Assembly (NCBI GenBank): GCA_016710935.1
Contig: JADJTY010000015.1
Span: 62,001-126,000, forward strand
Direction: 5' to 3'
DNA length: 64,000 nucleotides
Source of the DNA: Chitinophagaceae bacterium
GTDB lineage: Bacteria > Bacteroidota > Bacteroidia > Chitinophagales > Chitinophagaceae
This document shows, piece after piece, positions 17,796-28,100 of the stretch. Both the position numbers and the translations under genes were made by a program. The stretch's first letter is position 1, and each line of letters opens with the position of its first letter. The notes beneath the pieces were generated by a model that was not told where the DNA came from, made no database searches, and saw only the letters and a program-made list of their open reading frames with translations.

Positions 17796-18731
17796 CTAAT
17801 CTTTCATTTCCCTCAGTCTTTTTAACATAAAGTTCTTTCCGTTATTATAAAAAATATCATCCAGTAACACATCCACATGAAGTGTATGAAATCCGTTACT
17901 TTTTAATACAACCTCCAGATCTTCACGTATATCTTCTTTTAATTGTTGTAATCCGCCTGCATCCTTGCAGCAATCTATTGCATTGATCAATCCGTCAAAA
18001 TCGGTACCCATACAAATTTGCTTCGCTGCTTTTTCTATATCAATAAATGAATGCCGGCTGGCCACCCATAAAATATGCATAATATTATTGATTAAAAATC
18101 TCCGGTGCAGGTCGGGGTACGCAGCCCGTTCCAGATCAGCCAGGTCTTCACTGGCCCATACGTTGGTATCACCAGGCCATACGTTCAAATTTTCGGGGGT
18201 TGGCCCAAAAAAGAAACCGGCTTCCAGGTGGCTGATGTATTCCACATCGTGTGGTACTATAACGGGAGTTGATCCGCTGTCATCTGCAAAGCCCAAAATG
18301 CGCTGATCGAAAGAAAGTCCGATCATACCTTCCGATAATAAGATGTTTTCAATATCCTCATCATACAAATTAATGCTGCTGCAGTTGTGATACACATCAT
18401 CATAAAACCTGCTTTTAGGTTTCAGGTAAACCACTTCGTATACCAATCCTTTGTTAACCGGTACCTGCTCTATGTACTTTACCCGGTCTATTATACGTAA
18501 GCCTGTTGTACCCGCATGAGTACATATAATGGGTTGAATAAACCCCGGTGCAACAGCCGCCACTTTAAACCTGCGATATAAATCCAGCCTTGCATATAAA
18601 CTCATGTGCTTGATATCGGTCAGTATTTTTTTACTGATCATTAAATCAATTACGGCTTCGCCCCAGGCTGTAATGCCCCTGCCCGGTTGGATAAAAAAGG
18701 GCCGGGTTAAAAAGCTGAATGCCATACGCAT
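17796..18731 (-). CDS. M19-like dipeptidase, 3' fragment of a frameshifted gene
   Basis: The C-terminal 300 or so residues of a renal-dipeptidase-like (peptidase M19) zinc hydrolase. Seen: GRGITAWGEAVIDLM, DIKHMSLYAR (compare the family DxSHxS), IICTHAG (family SHS-like) and MGTDFDGLINA (family GSDFDG). The first residues of this frame (MRMAFS) are not the natural start: sequence homologous to the same protein continues upstream in another frame, crossing at a T5 run (18709-18713). Removing one T would read AYGIQLLTRPFFIQPGRG and rejoin both parts. No other start is visible, so alone this piece is probably not functional. Confidence 0.7.
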   Translation of the reverse strand: MRMAFSFLTRPFFIQPGRGITAWGEAVIDLMISKKILTDIKHMSLYARLDLYRRFKVAAVAPGFIQPIICTHAGTTGLRIIDRVKYIEQVPVNKGLVYEVVYLKPKSRFYDDVYHNCSSINLYDEDIENILLSEGMIGLSFDQRILGFADDSGSTPVIVPHDVEYISHLEAGFFFGPTPENLNVWPGDTNVWASEDLADLERAAYPDLHRRFLINNIMHILWVASRHSFIDIEKAAKQICMGTDFDGLINAIDCCKDAGGLQQLKEDIREDLEVVLKSNGFHTLHVDVLLDDIFYNNGKNFMLKRLREMKD

Positions 18732-19344
18732 GATTACAAAACTGGTTTTGCTGCATATGGCAGATATTCATGGATACAACCGTGTGCGCATCGGTGAATG
18801 CATGCAGGTTTTGGGTGAATTTTTCTTTTGCATCTTCTGCATCGGGATCATCAAAAAAACAATGAAGCCCTTCAATAATGATGATGCCAAAAACGGTATT
18901 ATGATCGGTTTCATCATAATCAGCAGCCTTGTTTACTATTTTGAATCGGGCGCCCGGTAAGGGTGAAGCTGAACTGGTAAGCCATTGCAACTCTTCCTTC
19001 ATTAATTCAAAAGCATGTTTTCCCGAGGCCAGGTAGTGTAACCGGTTTTTATCAATAAGTTTAATCTGGCCTTTGTTCACCACACTTTTTTCGGCCAGTA
19101 ATACACATATCTTTTTTTCTACTGCATGTAATATTACTCCTATCAGCCTTACATCGTTTTGAAATAATTGCGTGAGGTTTGATTGTGAATTAAGCACTTC
19201 ATTAAACAGCTTATTGATCCTGATCGTCCATCCCTTTCCGAGAGCAAGCCTTGCATTTATGTATTCCCATGGCGATGGCTTGGTTGCCGGATTGGAAAAC
19301 TGTGGTTTTAAACCCGGGTGGCAATGAAAATCGAAAAAAGGCAT
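18646..19344 (-). CDS. M19-like dipeptidase, 5' fragment of a frameshifted gene
   Basis: The N-terminal part of the same gene: the metal-binding opening FFDFHCHPGLKP (D-x-H-x-H), a long linker, VFGIIIIEGLHCF and VVSMNICHMQQNQFCNHAYG. Real homology stops around HAYGIQ (near 18715); the last 25 or so residues (from LFNPALFYPTGQG) are out-of-frame read-through before a stop. The full gene would span 17796-19344, roughly 510 residues. No signal peptide is seen, so it would act in the cytoplasm. It is either decayed or an assembly error. Confidence 0.7.
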   Translation of the reverse strand: MPFFDFHCHPGLKPQFSNPATKPSPWEYINARLALGKGWTIRINKLFNEVLNSQSNLTQLFQNDVRLIGVILHAVEKKICVLLAEKSVVNKGQIKLIDKNRLHYLASGKHAFELMKEELQWLTSSASPLPGARFKIVNKAADYDETDHNTVFGIIIIEGLHCFFDDPDAEDAKEKFTQNLHAFTDAHTVVSMNICHMQQNQFCNHAYGIQLFNPALFYPTGQGHYSLGRSRN

Positions 19345-19431
19345 AACAGCAGCATTTGTAATATTGAATATACTATTATGTTTTAAAAATAAAAGTATAA
19401 ATTATTTATACCTTGTTGGCTTTAATAAACG

Positions 19432-19455
19432 ATGGCCTTCCATACGGAAGGCCAT
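19432..19455 (-). terminator. Strong hairpin terminator after the sigma factor gene
   Basis: A perfect 10-bp stem (19432-19441 with 19446-19455, ATGGCCTTCC/GGAAGGCCAT) and a 4-nt loop ATAC. The minus strand continues CGTTTATT. The plus-strand side reads TCATTTTC, so it could act in both directions. Confidence 0.65.
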
Positions 19456-19588
19456 TCATTTTCAAGGATTTTTGGTTTTGGTTATTGGATGATTCCTGCA
19501 CAAATATCAAACATCTCCTAAAACCAAAACATAGTCGTATTCCTGAAACGATGTAGTTTTTTTACTAATAAATAATAAACATCAGCTG

Positions 19589-20158
19589 TTAACTCAACGC
19601 CAGTTCTTTTTCAGTCATCATTTTACGCAGGTTGTTGAGTGCAAGTTTCATGCAGTCCAGGGCCATACTCAGGCTGCATTTCATAACTGTTGCAATTTCA
19701 TTAAAACCCAGGCCGCCATAATGGTTCAGCAGCATTACTTCTCTCTGGCTGTCGGGCAGCATGTCTATCATGCATTTAATTTTTTGATGGCTTTCATAAT
19801 AATTTGTATCAGGCATGGCTGTGTGCAACGGAAAATCAACCCTTCCTGTTGCAGCATCTACAACAATTGCATGGCTTGTATTTCGTTTGTGTTCTATACA
19901 AAGCTGCTGAGCAATACCAGAGGCGCATTGTAAAAAATTTCCTTCCCCGGCAGGCTTTCCGGCAATCATGTTATTAATAAGGCATATAAAAACATCCTGA
20001 AAAATTTCTTCGGAGGCATATTTATCCTGTATCATATTATAAATAGAATGGTAAATCCTGTCTTTATAAAGTTTTACCAGGGTGGCCATGGCATTGGGAT
20101 CGCCGTTGAGATAAAACCGGATGAGGGTTTCATCAGGCATGCTGGTTTGGTTGTTCAT
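19589..20158 (-). CDS. ECF-type RNA polymerase sigma factor
   Basis: A 189-residue sigma-70-family factor of the extracytoplasmic function class. Region 2 is seen at FYLNGDPNAMATLVKLYKDR through YASEEIFQDVFICL. Region 4 is at DMLPDSQREVMLLNHYGGL followed by the helix-turn-helix GFNEIATVMKCSLSMALDCM. The region 2-4 linker is long and Cys-containing. No anti-sigma or TonB-receptor gene adjoins it, so its regulon cannot be inferred from context. It is transcribed divergently from the helicase gene. Confidence 0.9.
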   Translation of the reverse strand: MNNQTSMPDETLIRFYLNGDPNAMATLVKLYKDRIYHSIYNMIQDKYASEEIFQDVFICLINNMIAGKPAGEGNFLQCASGIAQQLCIEHKRNTSHAIVVDAATGRVDFPLHTAMPDTNYYESHQKIKCMIDMLPDSQREVMLLNHYGGLGFNEIATVMKCSLSMALDCMKLALNNLRKMMTEKELALS

Positions 20159-20319
20159 AGGATTGTGTTTAAACGGTTGGGATATGGATATTTCTAAAAA
20201 CCATAGGCTTGTTAAAGGAAACGCAATTGTGGCGGGTTTATTTGATTTGTCCCGGTATTTTTTCTGTACGTAAATGTTGCAGTACAGAAAGCAGCAATAT
20301 TTCTATAAACTGCGTTCCG

Positions 20320-20327
20320 TACCTTCG
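20320..20327 (+). promoter_or_regulatory. -7 box (TACCTTCG) four bases before the helicase ATG
   Basis: TACCTTCG differs from TAnnTTTG at one base and is followed by CCCC and then ATG. The same TAnnTT(T/C)GCCCCATG layout precedes the genes at 42589 and 43230, which argues for a real, probably leaderless, promoter-start module. Confidence 0.5.
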
Positions 20328-20331
20328 CCCC

Positions 20332-22698
20332 ATGAAGTATTTAGATGAACTGAATGATCCGCAGCGGGAGGCAGTAATGCATGTTAACGGCCCCATTATG
20401 ATCATTGCCGGCGCAGGCAGTGGCAAAACAAAAGTTTTAACTACACGTATTACGCATTTAATGGCTGCACACCAGGTAGACAGCTTTAATATACTGGCCC
20501 TCACTTTTACCAATAAGGCTGCTGCCGAAATGAAGGAAAGGGTAGAAAGGATCCTGGGCAATACCGAAGCACGTAATTTATACATCGGCACTTTTCACAG
20601 TGTGTTTGCAAGAATATTAAGAGCCGAAGCGCCGAAACTGGGTTATCCCAGCAACTTCACCATTTATGATACTGATGATGCCAAATCAGTGGTTAAAACA
20701 GTCATTAACGAACTGATGCTGGATGATAAGCTGTATAAACCTAACGTGATCTATAACCGCATATCATCGGCAAAAAACTCATTGATAGGACCGGCAGAAT
20801 ATATTAACGACTGGGCCCTGCAACAGGAAGATGCAAGAAGTAACCGTCCGGCCACCGGGCAAATTTATGATGCTTATGCAAAGCGCTGTTTTAAAAACGG
20901 CGCCATGGATTTTGATGACCTGTTGTTTAAAATGTACATCCTGCTTAAAAATTTTCCGGACGCCTTAAGCAAATACCAGCGAAAGTTTAAGTACATCATG
21001 ATCGATGAGTACCAGGATACCAACACAGCCCAGTATGAAATTATAAAACTGCTGGGCGCCATGCATGAAAATGTTTGTGTGGTGGGCGATGATGCGCAAA
21101 GTATCTACAGTTTTCGTGGTGCAACCATTGAAAATATTTTACAGTTTGAAAAAGATTACGATGAGGTAAAAGTGATCAAGCTGGAACAGAATTACCGCAG
21201 CACACAAAATATTTTACACGTTGCCAACGGGATCATTGCCAACAACAAAGGGCAGATAGAAAAAAAATTATTTACCGTTAATGCAGAAGGAGACAGAATA
21301 AATCTTGTTCGCACCATGACGGATAATGACGAAGGTAAAATGGTGGCCGATACCATACAGGAACAAAAACTGCGCAATCATTATTTCAATAAAGATTTTG
21401 CCATACTGTACCGCACCAATGCACAAAGCCGCAGTTTTGAGGAAGCCTTGCGCCGTATGGGCATTGCCTACCGTATTTACGGCGGTATGAGTTTTTACCA
21501 ACGTAAAGAAGTAAAGGATTTTATTGCGTATTTAAGATTGGTTGTAAATCCAAGGGATGAAGAAGCATTAAAACGCATTATCAATTTTCCTGCCCGGGGA
21601 ATTGGTAAAACAACCGTTGATAAAGCTGTACTGTATGCAAATGATAATAATCTCACCATGTGGGATATTATGACCAATGCTGCCATGTATGGTTATAAAA
21701 GCGGAACCCTGGAAAGCATCGACAACTTTGTAACGATGATCAAAATGTTCCAGAGCGAACTCACCAAAAAGAATGCATACGACCTGGCAGTGATCGTTGG
21801 TAAAAGCACCAACATTGTTAAAGAATTATTCAATGATAAAACAACCGAAGGTTTAGCCCGTTACGAGAACGTGCAGGAACTATTAAACTCTATTAAAGAG
21901 TTTACGGAAACTCCCATGAATGAAGAAGATGGTGAAGTGGGAGATAAAAGTCTGGGTGCCTATTTACAGCAAATTGTTTTGTTAACTGATGCCGATGGAG
22001 AAGATAAAGAAAACCAGGATGTGGTAAAACTGATGACGATACATGCTGCCAAAGGTTTGGAATTCCCTGTAGTGTTTGTGGGTGGTTTGGAGGAAACACT
22101 TTTTCCAAATGCCATGAGCATTAATACCCGGGAAGAACTGGAAGAAGAACGACGTTTATTTTATGTAGCCATCACCCGTGCAAAAAACAGGTTGTGGCTG
22201 AGTTATGCCAATGCACGTTACCGCTTTGGTCAATTGCAGCAAAATGATCCCAGCCGTTTCCTGGAAGAAATTTCTGAAGACTATGTAGATAAAAGTTATG
22301 CAGGAGGCGCCAACTCCAATAACAGCGGTTGGGCTCAGGGTGGAGCCAGGGAACGAATGCAGCGTAATTTTGGTGGAGGCGGTTTTAATGCAACTCAACG
22401 CGCCGAAAAACAATATGGTGCACCTCCTGCAAAAAAGCCTGTAGAAACATTTTACTCAAAACCGGCAACCAGTAAAGCCGTAGAACATACGCCTTCCGAA
22501 AATTTTGAACCCAGCGATACCAGTAATTTACAGGTTGGCAACAAAGTTGAACACATGAAATTTGGTTTTGGCGAAGTAATGAAAATGGAAGGGGCTGCAC
22601 ACAATCCTATTGCCACGGTAAATTTTGAATTGAATGGAGAGAAGAAGATCATGCTGAATTATGCCAAGCTTCGAATTGTAGATTCAGCGAATGACTAA
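20332..22698 (+). CDS. pcrA: ATP-dependent DNA helicase PcrA/UvrD type
   Basis: A superfamily 1 3'-5' helicase of repair and replication-fork maintenance; 788 residues. Motifs in order: Q motif LNDPQREAV, Walker A AGAGSGKT, motif II DEYQDTNTAQYE, motif III VGDDAQSIYSFRGA, motif IV region LEQNYRSTQNI, motif V TIHAAKGLEFPVVF and motif VI FYVAITRAKNRLWL. A C-terminal Gly/Asn-rich linker precedes a Tudor-like end (GNKVEHMKFGFGEVMKME), as in PcrA. The frame extends 123 nt upstream, but the ATG at 20332 starts exactly at the conserved MKYLDELNDPQ. Its end overlaps the next gene by 8 nt. Confidence 0.95.
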   Translation: MKYLDELNDPQREAVMHVNGPIMIIAGAGSGKTKVLTTRITHLMAAHQVDSFNILALTFTNKAAAEMKERVERILGNTEARNLYIGTFHSVFARILRAEAPKLGYPSNFTIYDTDDAKSVVKTVINELMLDDKLYKPNVIYNRISSAKNSLIGPAEYINDWALQQEDARSNRPATGQIYDAYAKRCFKNGAMDFDDLLFKMYILLKNFPDALSKYQRKFKYIMIDEYQDTNTAQYEIIKLLGAMHENVCVVGDDAQSIYSFRGATIENILQFEKDYDEVKVIKLEQNYRSTQNILHVANGIIANNKGQIEKKLFTVNAEGDRINLVRTMTDNDEGKMVADTIQEQKLRNHYFNKDFAILYRTNAQSRSFEEALRRMGIAYRIYGGMSFYQRKEVKDFIAYLRLVVNPRDEEALKRIINFPARGIGKTTVDKAVLYANDNNLTMWDIMTNAAMYGYKSGTLESIDNFVTMIKMFQSELTKKNAYDLAVIVGKSTNIVKELFNDKTTEGLARYENVQELLNSIKEFTETPMNEEDGEVGDKSLGAYLQQIVLLTDADGEDKENQDVVKLMTIHAAKGLEFPVVFVGGLEETLFPNAMSINTREELEEERRLFYVAITRAKNRLWLSYANARYRFGQLQQNDPSRFLEEISEDYVDKSYAGGANSNNSGWAQGGARERMQRNFGGGGFNATQRAEKQYGAPPAKKPVETFYSKPATSKAVEHTPSENFEPSDTSNLQVGNKVEHMKFGFGEVMKMEGAAHNPIATVNFELNGEKKIMLNYAKLRIVDSAND

Positions 22699-23629
22699 AA
22701 CGCTCTTATATATCAGGACAAGGCAAATAAAAAGAGAAGCAGACAGCCTTGGCCTGTACCTGGTAATATTTATTGCCATTGCTATCATTCTTTCTTTTGT
22801 ATCTTATATTCAATATCAAAACAATCAAAAAGCCTGGTATGTAGTGGGTGTATTATCAATAATTTGTTTTGCCATTCAATACAACAGGAAGGATAAACAG
22901 TTTATTTATAAGCAACTTGACAAACCGCATTTCCAGATTTTTTTGGAATATATCATCCTTACCTTACCCTTTTCAATAACCTGCCTTTTCACAAAAAACT
23001 GGCTATGTTTGCCCGTGTTGGTTTCGGTATTAACCTGCATCCCTTATCTAAAGTTTCAGTTTAAACACACAGCTGTGTTTAAGCATTTATCAACACTCTT
23101 ACCCGCTTCAAACTTTGAATGGCTCAGCGGTATCAGGAAACAGTTTATTCCTTTTATCAGCCTCTACCTGCTTGCTCTGGCTTTTTGCTGGGTAAGAATA
23201 TTGCCGCTTTTTTTGCTCTGGCTTCTCACAATCATCATTTCTTCATTTTTCCTGGAAAATGAACCGGTTCATATTTTAAGAGAAGGGAATAAAACTGCAA
23301 AGAAGTTTTTGTGGGGCAAAATGAAGATCAACATAAAGTACATACTTATTCTTTATCTTTTGCCCGTAATCATTAACGCCATTTTTGTGAGGGAATTTTT
23401 AATAATAACCCTTTTGTTCATTCCTGTTCAGATTGCTTTGGTTTGTTTTGCTGTTAATTTAAAATACTGCACTTACAAACCACAAACCAACCAGTTTGGT
23501 AATAACGTAGCTTTTTCCATTGTTGCCATGCTTGCCGCAATGCCCTATTTTTTACCTATACCAGTCATACTTGCAATTATTTATTTTTATAAGGCCGAAA
23601 GTAATTTAAAAATTTATTTACATGATTAA
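22691..23629 (+). CDS. Membrane subunit of an ABC transporter (probable)
   Basis: A 312-residue, very hydrophobic protein with about eight membrane helices, for example LGLYLVIFIAIAIILSFV near residue 20 and PYFLPIPVILAIIYFY at the end. It has no recognised family signature of its own. The role as permease is inferred from the ATPase gene that overlaps its 3' end by 8 nt. Its own ATG overlaps the helicase stop (ATGACTAA), so translation may be coupled. The pairing resembles small exporters or lantibiotic-immunity-like systems, but no substrate can be named. Confidence 0.62.
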   Translation: MTKTLLYIRTRQIKREADSLGLYLVIFIAIAIILSFVSYIQYQNNQKAWYVVGVLSIICFAIQYNRKDKQFIYKQLDKPHFQIFLEYIILTLPFSITCLFTKNWLCLPVLVSVLTCIPYLKFQFKHTAVFKHLSTLLPASNFEWLSGIRKQFIPFISLYLLALAFCWVRILPLFLLWLLTIIISSFFLENEPVHILREGNKTAKKFLWGKMKINIKYILILYLLPVIINAIFVREFLIITLLFIPVQIALVCFAVNLKYCTYKPQTNQFGNNVAFSIVAMLAAMPYFLPIPVILAIIYFYKAESNLKIYLHD

Positions 23630-24308
23630 TGTGCAGGGGCTCTCCGTTAGTTTTAATGATCATGCCGTTTTAAAAAACATTACTCTTGATTTTGAAGAAG
23701 GGCTTGTGCATGGAATTGTTGGACTGAACGGTGCCGGCAAAACAACTTTCTTTAATGTTTTAGCCAAAATGCTGAAGCCGGATTGGGGAGACATTAAACA
23801 AAATGGAATGGCGCTTGGCATAAAAGACACCGTTTATCTGGAAACCACTAATTTCTTTTTTTCAAGGATAACAGGCAATGAATATTTAAAGATATTTAAA
23901 CAAACAAATACGGAATTTAACTTAACAGCTTTGCAGGAGTATTTTAAACTTCCGCTTAACGAATTGATCGAAAATTATTCAACCGGTATGAAGAAAAAGC
24001 TGGCGCTGCTGGCTGTATTAAAACAGGATAAAACGGTTTTTATCCTCGATGAACCTTTTAACGGACTTGATCTTGAAACCAATAAAATTCTAGAAATAAT
24101 TATTTTGTCGTTAAAGCAGAAACAAAAAACGGTATTTGTTTCATCACATATAATTGAGCCCTTACTTACAACCTGCGATAAAATTCATTTGTTAGAAAAT
24201 GGTTGCTTTGTTAGAACATACCTAAAAACTGATTTCTCAAAAATAGAAGAAGATCTGTTTGGGAAATTAAAAACTGAGGCAACACAGCTTATTTCAAAAG
24301 CTGTATAA
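23622..24308 (+). CDS. ABC transporter ATP-binding protein
   Basis: A 228-residue ATPase with Walker A GLNGAGKTT, a Q-loop replaced by an ET-rich segment (YLETTNFFFSRITG), signature YSTGMKKKLALL, Walker B VFILDEPFNGLDLE and the switch His in VFVSSHIIEPL. The signature lacks the usual SGG, a variation common in CcmA-type exporter ATPases. It overlaps the membrane subunit by 8 nt and should assemble with it in the inner membrane, probably two copies each. Confidence 0.9.
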   Translation: MINVQGLSVSFNDHAVLKNITLDFEEGLVHGIVGLNGAGKTTFFNVLAKMLKPDWGDIKQNGMALGIKDTVYLETTNFFFSRITGNEYLKIFKQTNTEFNLTALQEYFKLPLNELIENYSTGMKKKLALLAVLKQDKTVFILDEPFNGLDLETNKILEIIILSLKQKQKTVFVSSHIIEPLLTTCDKIHLLENGCFVRTYLKTDFSKIEEDLFGKLKTEATQLISKAV

Positions 24309-24453
24309 ATATTTATTTGCCCGCTGATGTCGCAGAAAAGAAAACTTTGCATTAATCTGCGTATTCTGCGAAATCTGTGGGCCACCACCCTTTCGAAATC
24401 CGAAAAATCTCCCTTTTAACACCCTTTTCAAACCAAAACAGCATAAATCTTGT

Positions 24454-24461
24454 TAGTTTTG
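24454..24461 (+). promoter_or_regulatory. -7 box (TAGTTTTG) upstream of the Nfu gene
   Basis: TAGTTTTG fits TAnnTTTG and lies 53 nt before the Nfu ATG, with a palindromic repeat between them. No -33 TTTG was found. Confidence 0.4.
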
Positions 24462-24465
24462 CTTA

Positions 24466-24491
24466 CCCACCGTAGCCTTGCCGAAGGCGGG
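24466..24491. repeat. CCGTAGC...CGAAGG repeat upstream of the Nfu gene
   Basis: CCCACCGTAGCCTTGCCGAAGGCGGG shares the layout CC-n-CCGTAGC-n4-CGAAGG-n-GG with the reverse complement of the element inserted in the sulfoxide reductase gene at 43406-43433, so both look like copies of one dispersed family. Here it lies in the 5' leader. Confidence 0.5.
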
Positions 24492-24514
24492 CAGTAAAAG
24501 TAAAAACAAGTTTT

Positions 24515-25114
24515 ATGATCAAGACAGGAAATCCCGTTATCAGTATCTATACAGAAATGACGCCCAATCCGGAAACGATGAAGTTTGTGGCAAACAAGCT
24601 TTTATATCCCGGCAAGAGCATCGACTTTGCTGATGAAGCCAGTGCCAAGCCTTCTCCTTTAGCGCAGGAGCTGTTTACATTCCCTTTTATCAAAGCAGTT
24701 TTTATCGCCAGTAATTTTATTACCCTTACCAAAACTGCAGATACCGAAGACTGGCAGGATGTGATCCCTTCCATCAAACAGTTTTTAAAAGAATACCTTG
24801 AAGAAGGAAAAGTGGTAGTGAATGACGAAGAAGTGGCCGCTATGAAAAGCGAAAGCAGCAACACCGTAAGTGCGGATGATGATGATGTGGTAAAACGCAT
24901 TAAAGAGTTGTTGGAAAATTATGTAAAACCCGCAGTTGAAATGGATGGTGGTGCCATTCAATTTAAAAGCTATGAAGACGGCAGGGTGAATTTAATGATG
25001 CAGGGAAGCTGCAGTGGCTGCCCAAGCAGCATGATCACTTTAAAAGCCGGAATAGAAGGCATGATGAAACGTATGATACCGGAAGTGAAAGAAGTGGTGG
25101 CAGAAGCGGAGTAG
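24515..25114 (+). CDS. Nfu/NifU-type iron-sulfur scaffold protein
   Basis: A 199-residue Fe-S cluster carrier. The N-terminal Nfu domain is at YTEMTPNPETMKFVANK, an acidic linker (SADDDDV) follows, and the C-terminal NifU-like domain starts at RIKELLENYVKPAVEMDGG and holds the cluster-binding motif CSGCPSS. This two-domain layout is that of Nfu proteins that pass clusters to target enzymes. It is monocistronic by spacing. The ATG chosen is the first in frame; a later ATG (MTPNPETMKF) is a possible alternative start. Confidence 0.93.
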   Translation: MIKTGNPVISIYTEMTPNPETMKFVANKLLYPGKSIDFADEASAKPSPLAQELFTFPFIKAVFIASNFITLTKTADTEDWQDVIPSIKQFLKEYLEEGKVVVNDEEVAAMKSESSNTVSADDDDVVKRIKELLENYVKPAVEMDGGAIQFKSYEDGRVNLMMQGSCSGCPSSMITLKAGIEGMMKRMIPEVKEVVAEAE

Positions 25115-25165
25115 TTTATTAGTTAAATAGTTTATTAGTAAAGCATTTCATAACTGAAGTGCTTT

Positions 25166-28100
25166 TTATTTTATAATAATCAGCGGAAAATCGTTTCCAT
25201 AACCATAACTGGCGGGATACTGAACAGTGCCTTTATATTTTTGCGTTACTTCAGGTACTTTAATCTGCAGGTACGCATCCAGCTCTTTGATGGTGATCTT
25301 TTTATCCCCGTTATCTGCACCCCCATTCAGGGCTTCCAGTAAACAATACGTGAACGCTCCATGTCCCAGTTGCGAAAACTCGGAAGCAAACTGGCTGCTG
25401 CCCGATGCGGTTAACCAGTGTGTACCTGTTGACCTTGCCAATTGTGCAATGGCTTTTTCTTCCGCCGCACCACGTGCTGCCACAATATCTTCTAATGCCC
25501 CGGCCGACTGGCATGCATCCAGAATATATAATTGTTTCTGTGCTTTAATATCTTTTGAAAACTGTTGCAGGTTGGCGGCACTTAATCCTTTTTGAGCAAG
25601 GGCATCATCATTTCCATAAAGTTGTGTTACATCAGATGGCACCAGGAAAAATTCCTTTTTGTCATTCACCACACCATGTCCTGCAAAATAAAATACAAAA
25701 ACATCACCTGCATTAGCCTGTGCTTTTACTTTCTCTAATGCAGCTACAATACCCAATTTACTGGCATCTGCATTTTTTATAAAATGTGTATTCACTTTAA
25801 AAAACATGCCCTTCGCTCCATTCTCCATGGCAATCTTAAACGCTTCGGCATCGTTCATCGCATAGTTAAGATTATACTTAGGGTTCTTATAAATATTTAT
25901 ACCCACCACTACTACATGCAGTTGAACTTCATTAACCGTAGTACTCACCCCGGGGCTAGTTTTTTCTAGCTTAAACACCACATTTAATTCCAAAGGACGG
26001 CTCTCGGTTCTTTCTGTGTTAAAAGCAATAGCCCTGAAACGGTTCGTGCCTTCCAAAAGATTTACACTAAAAGTTTTTGCCATTGTTTTATCTCCCTGCT
26101 TATCATCTTCCACTGTAAGATTGCGTGTTGTCTCAACAAGTTTTCCGTTCTGGTATAATCTTATTTCAGTAACTGCATCTAACAGGCATTCGGCGGTGAT
26201 TGCAACAGATGCACTGCCAACCTTTGTCTCTATAGTTTTAATCTCATCATCATCTACCTCCAGGTTTCTAATATTCTCTTTAAACTGCATTTTAACCGTT
26301 GGCGCTTTCTTAAGTTTTTTCACATCTACATCAGAAGGGCCAAAATTTTCGCCACTTAAAATACGGGGAAGTAAACGGGGCGTATAAAAAATTTCGAACA
26401 TCGAATTTAATGGCACTACGGTATGGCCAGATACATGAAACATATCATTTTGAGCGCCTGTATTAGCATCAAACTGCCCCTGGGGATTTATTACAGCCCA
26501 GTTTCCTTTGGCTGCATCCGGATATAATGTTCCCTCAAATTTTTTCTGTGTTATATCCCACAACATAATACTACCATGATAAGTACCAAGCAGCAGAAAT
26601 TTTCCGTTTGGCGAAATATTGATAGCCGAAAACATGCCAATGCCAGGCGGATTTTTAAATGTTAATTGTTCATCAAACTTCCCCTGTTCTACATCATAAA
26701 ACAATACATTTTCAGTTCGCCATCCCTGGTAAACAATATATTTTTCGCCAGGTGTAAACCCAATAGCAGTTAACATGGCATATTTATCATTTCTTTTGTC
26801 AATGGCTGCTGCAATGGTAATCGGAATGATTTTTAGAGTTTTAGTTTTAAGGTCTATTAATATTTCTTCGGCATAACTTGTTGTATAGTCTATTTCTGCT
26901 GCTATGGCAAGATAGCGGTCGTTTTGCGAAAAGATGGGCTTATTATACTTGATTGATGTCTTTGGAACTTTTATCTCGTACAATAATTTTCCGGATGGCA
27001 ACTCATAAAACCGGAGTGGTGCAGCATTTGATTTTTCTTGTATTACCAGTATATTTTGTGTTTTAGCAAATACAGCAAACCCATCTACACAGTTATTGGC
27101 ATAAACCATTTTGTGTGTTTTGGTATCAAAAACCTCCAGTGAATATGCATCTTTATTTGCGGTGCAAAAACCCGTTAGCGGCACACCCTGGTTCATTACA
27201 TACTGTCCATCGTAGGATACCGAAATATTTGTACGGTATTCCATTTTTTTAGCTCCGGTAAATTGAAATGTCATTTTCCCTGTACTATCAAGCTCTCTTA
27301 AATTATCTTCTCTTAACACATACATTTTTTTACCATCGGCCGAGGGTGCATATTTATTTCTTCTGTCTTCAAAAGTTTGTTGTTTTACAAACAGTGATTT
27401 TTCCATTTCGCCGCTTTGCAGGTTCCATATAAAAATATGATCGTTGGTAGAGCTTACCATACGGCTGTTATCTTTAATAAAGTATATGCCGCTTATTGAC
27501 CCCTGCGAAATTTCTGAAAAAGTTTTTTCGGTCAGGCCAGAATTGGTGCCAACCAGCCAGAGTTTTTTCATATTGCCAAATACCATTTTTTGTCCATCGG
27601 CAGAGAACGTTATATCACTTCTATAAACAGAAGATGAAAATTCGCCGGGTTTATAGGTCCAGTTATACTGCCAGTTGATGGTTCCTTTCATCGTGTTTAA
27701 AAGAACCAGGGTTTGTTTGTCAGTAGAAAGCCCATGAAACCACAATCCCAAATTTTTTCCATCGGGAGAAAATTGCATTTTTACAAAATATCCCAGATCC
27801 TTATAGATACTTTCAAAAAGTATTGAGCCAGATTTTACATCCAGCATGGTTATCTGTCCAATATATTTGTTATAATCTTTTACAGCCAATGCCAGCGTTT
27901 CGCCATCTGGGGCGAATGCGCCAAATTCTCCATCACCTTTTGTGTTTTTTATTGTTCGTTGTATTTTACCGGCTGGTACATCTATCAGCAAAAAAACCGA
28001 GCGTTTTGTTACCAGTAGCTTTTCGCCATTAGGCGAAAAGCTAAGCTGCATTTTCTCTTCTTTTGAATTATCTGTTTGCACGGTACTAACCACCTGCCCC

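Noticed and set aside
18709..18713. Programmed +1 frameshift joining the M19-like fragments
   Set aside because: No known slippery or stop-codon context was seen, and the same kind of break affects two to three unrelated genes here, so an indel is more likely.
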